Origin: Synergistaceae bacterium UBA1037
GTDB taxonomy: Bacteria > Synergistota > Synergistia > Synergistales > Synergistaceae
Length of the DNA: 10,522 bases
Direction: 5' to 3'
Assembly: GCA_002316795.1 (NCBI GenBank)
Contig: DCEE01000061.1
Span: 1 to 10,522, forward strand
Below the pieces are notes generated by a model. The model did no database searches, had not been told where the DNA came from, and saw only the letters and a list, made by a program, of their open reading frames with translations. The translations under genes were made by a program, and so were the position numbers. This document shows, in pieces, positions 7,067 to 10,522 of this stretch. How positions within the stretch are numbered: the first letter of the stretch is position 1; every line of letters starts with the position of its first letter.

Positions 7067-7409
7067 AGTTCCTCCATCTGTGGTACCTGAAGTAATCTTT
7101 CACAAAATCTTTGGCCTCTGTAGATATCAGCGGGGGCTTTCTCTCGTCCAGCCTGTAGTTCCTGTAGTAGACCGCAAGGTCGCAGCAGACGAGCATCGAG
7201 TTGAAGGTGTAAGAGAAGATCAGGAAGCCGCCGCCGTCCCTCAGCAGTATCCTTGTGATGCCGGCCATGTATCCGAAGAAGACGATGAGAAGGAAGAAGA
7301 GGCTCTTGCCCTTCCTCGTCCTGCTCGTCCATGATTTGTGTATCGATGCGGGCCAGGCTGCCGCGAAGCAAATGAGCATTATTGATTCAAGCAGACTGTC
7401 CAAAAGCAT
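7065..7409 (-). CDS. Small three-helix membrane protein, PQ-loop/SemiSWEET-like
   Basis: A 114-residue inner-membrane protein with hydrophobic spans at about 5-20, 37-55 and 62-83, then a basic C-terminal tail. The pattern AAAWPASIHKSWTSRTRKGKS (17-37), then FGYMAG (45-50), then a final helix ending YYRNYRLDER, resembles small PQ-loop family proteins. In these a proline at the end of helix 1 is followed by K-S and a GKS stretch. The classic P-Q pair is W-P here. One three-helix unit is the size of a SemiSWEET, which works as a dimer, but the substrate cannot be inferred. The start ATG has GGAGAG 6 bases ahead. It is the last gene of a minus-strand operon, 19 bases after the winged-helix protein gene, and its stop codon lies in the T-run of the opposing terminator. 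Confidence 0.72.
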   Translation of the reverse strand: MLLDSLLESIMLICFAAAWPASIHKSWTSRTRKGKSLFFLLIVFFGYMAGITRILLRDGGGFLIFSYTFNSMLVCCDLAVYYRNYRLDERKPPLISTEAKDFVKDYFRYHRWRN

Positions 7410-7428
7410 CCGGATCTCTCCCTGAAGC

Positions 7429-8409
7429 CTATATTATCGTTCTCTGAGCCGGGTGCGCGATATCGGGAAGCAGTTCCCAGATAAGCTCCCTCTTTTCTCC
7501 TACATTTTCAAGCGCTTCCATAGAGATGGTCCAGATCTCGCAGGGATTGGCGTTTTCGACGAGCTCCTCGCCGAAAACCCCGAGCTCTTGTGCAAGGGAA
7601 GCAGCCTCATCCTCTTTTTCTGTCGTGAAGATCAGCCAGCTGACACTGTCCTGTTCCTGCGTGTCCCTGTCGACGTAGCCCGGTATCATCATCCTTCTAA
7701 GCGTGTTGAGCCAGAGATGGAATTTTGCTACTGTAACAAGGTTCTTTTCGGTATTTTTGTCAGGGAATACGAATAGGAACCTGTCTGTATTGATCACTTT
7801 GTGCAGGTCGTTGGGATGGCCTCCGAAATCCCTGTACTGCATGAAGTCATAGTGGCAGAGGTAGAGGAGGTCTACATCAAGCCTGCCGGGCTCCATCGAG
7901 TTATCTTCACACCATGAACTCAGCCTCTCCGGAGTCACGAGGTCAGTCCTTCTTGCCTCAATGAACGCGGGCCCGAACTCCTCGTTTATCTTTTCGTATT
8001 GGTGCGAAGAGGTGTATTCCCATTTCGCAAAACCACTGTCCAGCGAGACGAGCTCCTCATCCTTCAGGCCGGGGTAATATTCAAGCTCCTGTCCCGCATG
8101 GTATACCTTGATCCCCCACCTCTGGAGATGGGCGCTGTCCAGCAGCATGCGCAGCTTGGTTCTTTTGACGCTCCTTTCAGGGTCGGAGGGCTTCTGCCCT
8201 GGCGTACCCTCGAGGAAGAGCTCGTTTTTGAGCTTATCGTATACGTTACGCCCTACTTCCGTCAGGGAGTATATCCCGTCGGAAAGCTCAAGGGAACCTT
8301 CGCTGACAAGGCCGTCCAGCACAGAGATGTCCTCTCCGGCAAGTTTTAGCAGTTCTGCTGTCCAGCAGGGATCCTCTTCGCTGAACATCGTTATGATCAT
8401 TTCTGACAA
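7429..8409 (-). CDS. Unknown protein with predicted N-terminal winged-helix domain
   Basis: I do not recognise this 326-residue soluble protein. Residues about 10-62 have the look of a small winged-helix domain: helices around WTAELLKLA and SVLDGLVSEG, a short hairpin LELSDGIYSL, then TEVGRNVYDKL. Residues 63-85 are a polar linker. Residues 86-326 form a larger alpha/beta domain rich in aromatic and acidic residues, with TDRFLFVFPDKNT (208-220) and SVSWLIFTTEKEDEAASL (255-272) as likely buried strands plus helix. No catalytic motif or membrane span is seen. The start TTG at 8409 is chosen because GGAG stands 6 bases ahead; the ATG at 8400 would be 15 bases from it. The gene follows the yeiH-family gene by 14 bases and precedes the PQ-loop-like gene by 19, so one transcript is likely. 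Confidence 0.75.
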   Translation of the reverse strand: MSEMIITMFSEEDPCWTAELLKLAGEDISVLDGLVSEGSLELSDGIYSLTEVGRNVYDKLKNELFLEGTPGQKPSDPERSVKRTKLRMLLDSAHLQRWGIKVYHAGQELEYYPGLKDEELVSLDSGFAKWEYTSSHQYEKINEEFGPAFIEARRTDLVTPERLSSWCEDNSMEPGRLDVDLLYLCHYDFMQYRDFGGHPNDLHKVINTDRFLFVFPDKNTEKNLVTVAKFHLWLNTLRRMMIPGYVDRDTQEQDSVSWLIFTTEKEDEAASLAQELGVFGEELVENANPCEIWTISMEALENVGEKRELIWELLPDIAHPAQRTII

Positions 8410-8423
8410 GTCCGTCTCCCCCC

Positions 8424-9380
8424 TTAAATGTTGAGTTGCGGCATTAACCCTTTCATTACCGCTGCAAGAGAGAGCAGCGAGATGATTATCCAAAGGGTCA
8501 CAGCCATGAATAAAGGCCTGAATCCGATTTTTTTCAGCTTGTCCCTGCTCAGTCCTGCCCCTATCAGGAAGAGGGTGCCTGTCATGAGGTGCTTTCCTGT
8601 GAGCGAACCGATGTCCCAGAGTTCCTCGAGGCCGGGCAGGAGCGATCTTGCCGCCGCTGCCGCCAGGAATCCTACCAAAAACCACTGGAAGGGGGGTCTG
8701 CTCTCCGACCTGTTGAGCTTTGCCCCCAACATGGCAAGGGGAAGTATCCAGAGCGCCCTTGTTAGTTTTACCGTAGTTCCGACAGCGAGCGCAGCTGAGC
8801 CGTATATCGAGGCGGCTCCGACTACGCTGCTCGTATCATGTATCGCGAGGGCGGACCAGAAGCCGAACTGCTCCTGTGAGAGCCCAAGAAGGTGACCGGC
8901 ATAAGGGAAGAGAAAAAGTCCGATCCCGTTGAGCAGGAATACGACTGCCATTGCGACACCCGTGTCTGACTGTGAGGCGCCTATCGAGGGGGACATCGCC
9001 GCTATGGCGCTTCCCCCGCATATTGCCGTGCCGGTGCTCAGAAGGACGGACAGGTCTTTCTCCACGCCGTAGATCCTTCCCAGTAGCGTTCCGGCCAGCA
9101 TGGTTGCCGATATCGATATCATCGTTACCCACACCGAGGTCATTCCCACCCTGATAACTGCGTCAAAGTGCATCCCGAACCCCAGAAGGATCACCGCGAC
9201 CTGAAGAAGTTTCTTTGAAATTTTACCTGTCCTATCGGCTGCCGGGTTCCCTGCCCAGAGAGCCGCGGCAGAGCCAAGCAGGAGTCCCCATGCGGGGTTT
9301 GGCGTCAGCATAGAGAGCAGTGCGGCCGTTGCGAGCCAGTATACCGGGTTTGATGTGATATTTTTGTATTTACCGTCCAA
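8424..9380 (-). CDS. yeiH: YeiH/UPF0324-family putative sulfate (sulfur-anion) exporter
   Basis: A polytopic inner-membrane protein of 318 residues with about 9-10 helices. It belongs to the YeiH (UPF0324, Cons_hypoth698) family, usually named putative sulfate exporter. Marker motifs are STGTAICGGSAIAA (115-128), GFGM (67-70), AIHDTSSVVGAA (179-190) and TTVKLTRALWI (202-212), with conserved charged residues Lys205 and Arg208 in a membrane segment. The substrate is not known from sequence; in E. coli the gene is under the LysR regulator YeiE. The start is TTG (9380), with GGAGG 7 bases upstream; the product would begin MDGKYKNIT. It is the first gene of a three-gene operon and is divergent from an Rrf2-family regulator, which is the likely controller here in place of YeiE. 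Confidence 0.92.
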   Translation of the reverse strand: MDGKYKNITSNPVYWLATAALLSMLTPNPAWGLLLGSAAALWAGNPAADRTGKISKKLLQVAVILLGFGMHFDAVIRVGMTSVWVTMISISATMLAGTLLGRIYGVEKDLSVLLSTGTAICGGSAIAAMSPSIGASQSDTGVAMAVVFLLNGIGLFLFPYAGHLLGLSQEQFGFWSALAIHDTSSVVGAASIYGSAALAVGTTVKLTRALWILPLAMLGAKLNRSESRPPFQWFLVGFLAAAAARSLLPGLEELWDIGSLTGKHLMTGTLFLIGAGLSRDKLKKIGFRPLFMAVTLWIIISLLSLAAVMKGLMPQLNI

Positions 9381-9426
9381 AGCAGTGCCTCCGAAAAAAG
9401 CATCATTTTATATGTGATAAGTGTTG

Positions 9427-9432
9427 ATTATA
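9427..9432 (-). promoter_or_regulatory. -10 element (TATAAT) for the yeiH-family operon
   Basis: A perfect TATAAT on the minus strand, about 46 bases before the TTG start. The base run at -35 (GTCATA, 9450-9455) matches only 3 of 6, and it lies within the inverted repeat at 9451-9468. Confidence 0.45.
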
Positions 9433-9450
9433 ACCCTTAACCACTCAATT

Positions 9451-9468
9451 ATGACATATTTTTGTCAT
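9451..9468. promoter_or_regulatory. Inverted repeat, candidate operator over the yeiH -35 region
   Basis: ATGACA and TGTCAT are perfect 6-base inverted arms around TATTTT. The repeat covers the -35 region of the transporter operon and lies about 60 bases upstream of the regulator's -35. A repressor bound here would block the transporter promoter. The link to the Rrf2 regulator is inferred from position only. Confidence 0.5.
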
Positions 9469-9528
9469 GTGCAATATAAGGCTGATATATTTGCAAAAGA
9501 TCAATTCCATAACTTTTCTATATAAATG

Positions 9529-9557
9529 TTGACCACGATTTAAAAATGGAATAGAAT
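9529..9557 (+). promoter_or_regulatory. Sigma-70 promoter for the Rrf2-family regulator
   Basis: TTGACC (9529-9534, 5 of 6) and TAGAAT (9552-9557, 5 of 6) are separated by exactly 17 bases. Transcription would begin near 9564, leaving a leader of about 30 bases with a good ribosome site. Confidence 0.72.
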
Positions 9558-9569
9558 ATCCAGTATTCC
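9548..9569. promoter_or_regulatory. Inverted repeat over the regulator's -10, candidate auto-operator
   Basis: GGAATA (9548-9553) and TATTCC (9564-9569) are perfect inverted arms separated by 10 bases, covering the -10 and the likely transcription start. This placement is typical of autorepression. The arms differ in sequence from the repeat at 9451-9468, so both sites need not bind the same protein. Confidence 0.45.
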
Positions 9570-9594
9570 GTTATTTCACAGGGAGGGGAAAGAA

Positions 9595-10089
9595 CTGAAT
9601 CCAATCGTCAGCCTGCCGGACCCTTTGATCCTCGGCCTTCACGCTCTCGGAGCGCTTGCGAAGAACCCGGAGATCTGTCTTTCCACACAGCAGATAGCAG
9701 CAGCCATAGGTTCGACCGAGCCACACCTTTCCAAGGTCCTCCAGCGTCTCAACAAAGGGGGCCTGGTCAAGTCTGTGCGCGGCCCGGGAGGGGGATACAG
9801 GCTCAACTGTGTCGCAGAAGAGACTCCCCTCAGGAACATATTTGAACTTCTCGGCGGACCCTTTGATTCTAAGGGATGCGGCCTTGAGGGATGCAGGAAC
9901 AAAAGCTGCTTTATAGGCGAGATGATGGATGAACTGACGAGGGCGTTTCTGAGATACCTCGAATCTCGTACTTTGGCGGACTTTACCAGGTACTATGACA
10001 ACTCCATCCCGGTGGAAATTGAAATATCAGTTATCACGCCAAGCCTGGGACAGAAGCATCCGAACTTCAGCCATATACGATCGAAATAA
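9595..10089 (+). CDS. Rrf2-family transcriptional regulator with three-cysteine motif
   Basis: A DNA-binding regulator of the Rrf2 family (IscR, NsrR, CymR, RsrR). Counting from 9595 it has 164 residues, near the usual 140-165. A winged helix covers about 14-70: LHALGALAKN, recognition helix around STEPHLSKVLQRLNKGGLV, and the diagnostic wing VRGPGGGYRL (61-70). Cys95-x4-Cys100-x4-Cys105 lies at the start of the long dimerisation helix, where IscR and NsrR hold their Fe-S cluster, so a redox, iron or NO-type sensor is plausible. The start is chosen as CTG at 9595 because GGAGG is 8 bases ahead. The first conventional in-frame start, TTG at 9625, is about 38 bases from that site and would cut into the family's N-terminal segment. 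It is divergent from the yeiH-family operon, its probable target. Confidence 0.9.
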   Translation: MNPIVSLPDPLILGLHALGALAKNPEICLSTQQIAAAIGSTEPHLSKVLQRLNKGGLVKSVRGPGGGYRLNCVAEETPLRNIFELLGGPFDSKGCGLEGCRNKSCFIGEMMDELTRAFLRYLESRTLADFTRYYDNSIPVEIEISVITPSLGQKHPNFSHIRSK

Positions 10090-10135
10090 TGAACAAATCT
10101 AATACATATTTTTACTGAGGAAGGATTGAGTCGTT

Positions 10136-10522
10136 TTGAAGAAGGTAAGAGGTTTTTTTTGTCTGCTGCTTTTCGCTCTGATACTGGTGCCTAACGCAGC
10201 ATTCGCGGATGGGTTCGCGATCTATGAATGGTCTGCGGGAGGCGTTGCGATGGGCGAAGCATATATGTTTGCGGAGGACGACCCCTCTCTGCTGGCGTAC
10301 AACCCTGCAGGCATGACCAGGCTTCAGGGCAGCTGGGTAAGCGGCGGCATATCGCACATAAACCCGAGAGGAAGGGTGGATTTCCACGGAGCGATGGCCG
10401 GCGGGCAGACATGGAGCAATACTGAAGCGCCGGGATATGTTCCCAGCCTTTATTATGTGAAGCAGCAGAATGATAAACTTTGGTGGGGAATAGGCGTTAT
10501 GTCCAGATTCGGTAACTCGACC
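10136..10522 (+). CDS. OmpP1/FadL-family outer-membrane protein, 3' end outside window
   Basis: The visible 129 codons encode a signal peptide (basic MKKVRG, hydrophobic to about 20, cleavage likely after Ala-Phe-Ala24) and the start of the mature barrel protein. The FadL-type N-terminus is clear: DGFAIYEWSAGGVAMGEAY, then EDDPSLLAYNPAGMTRL (47-63) with the hallmark YNPAGM, and later VMSRFGNST. FadL-family proteins form 14-strand outer-membrane channels for fatty acids or other hydrophobic compounds; the substrate here is unknown. The start is TTG (10136). AAGGA lies 10 bases ahead, and an in-frame TGA three codons upstream excludes a longer form. It follows the Rrf2 gene by 46 bases with no terminator seen, so partial co-transcription is possible. 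It shows the organism has an outer membrane. Confidence 0.92.
   Translation, partial: MKKVRGFFCLLLFALILVPNAAFADGFAIYEWSAGGVAMGEAYMFAEDDPSLLAYNPAGMTRLQGSWVSGGISHINPRGRVDFHGAMAGGQTWSNTEAPGYVPSLYYVKQQNDKLWWGIGVMSRFGNST
10153..10160 (+). repeat. T8 homopolymer in the FadL-type signal peptide
   Basis: Eight consecutive T within codons 6-9 encode part of the Gly-Phe-Phe-Cys segment. Slippage by one base would shift the frame within the signal peptide. The tract is short and may simply reflect Phe codons. Confidence 0.6.

Noticed and set aside
8410..8685. N-terminal extension of the winged-helix protein to 8685
   Set aside because: It would overlap the yeiH-family gene by 262 bases in another frame. 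The added residues are low-complexity, and the ribosome site supports the start at 8409.
9420..9445. 26-base imperfect palindrome AGTG...CACT around the yeiH -10
   Set aside because: Only the outer four bases and a few inner ones match, which is too weak in an A/T-rich stretch to call an operator.
9491..9505. Possible FNR-like site (TTTGC...GATCAA)
   Set aside because: Only one half-site fits the TTGAT-N4-ATCAA consensus; the other has mismatches.

Overview
The window looks like chromosomal DNA of an anaerobic, amino-acid-fermenting bacterium with an outer membrane. The signs are an L-threonine degradation pair (Tdh, Kbl), an oxygen-sensitive [4Fe-4S] L-serine dehydratase, a cysteine-rich ferredoxin-type protein, and an OmpP1/FadL-type outer-membrane protein. 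GC content is moderate (about half, by eye), and TTG starts after strong purine-rich ribosome sites are common. A member of the Synergistota fits best, but this is an inference from gene content, not a sequence match. No rRNA, tRNA, CRISPR, insertion sequence, phage or plasmid gene was seen, and no gene-free stretch exceeds about 215 bases.

Left half, all on the minus strand and read right to left: an orphan PTS EIIC_2-type membrane protein (4285-5313); an intergenic region with a very strong hairpin and a competing repeat (4191-4246); a 4Fe-4S protein with an N-terminal helical domain and two extra cysteine modules (2852-4126); then tdh (1605-2648) and kbl (403-1584), 20 bases apart and surely co-transcribed; then a type IV pilin-like or pseudopilin gene with its own promoter, cut by the left edge (1-312).

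Centre: a single-chain iron-sulfur L-serine dehydratase (5487-7025, plus) is divergent from the EIIC gene and ends at a textbook terminator (7033-7066). That terminator also lies at the convergent end of the next operon. Threonine goes to glycine plus acetyl-CoA through Tdh and Kbl, and serine goes to pyruvate plus ammonia through the dehydratase, so this part of the window is amino-acid catabolism.

Right part: a compact three-gene minus-strand operon runs yeiH-family transporter (8424-9380), unknown protein with a predicted N-terminal winged helix (7429-8409), and small three-helix PQ-loop/SemiSWEET-like membrane protein (7065-7409). It is divergent from an Rrf2-family regulator (9595-10089) that carries a three-cysteine motif suggesting a metal-cluster sensor and probably starts at CTG. 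The shared 214-base region holds a good promoter for the regulator, a -10 for the transporter operon, and two inverted repeats placed like operators. An OmpP1/FadL-family gene (10136 onward) follows the regulator and is cut by the right edge.

The most interesting unit is the Rrf2/YeiH/winged-helix/PQ-loop cluster: a regulator with a possible Fe-S cluster facing a putative sulfur-anion exporter and two uncharacterised partner genes.
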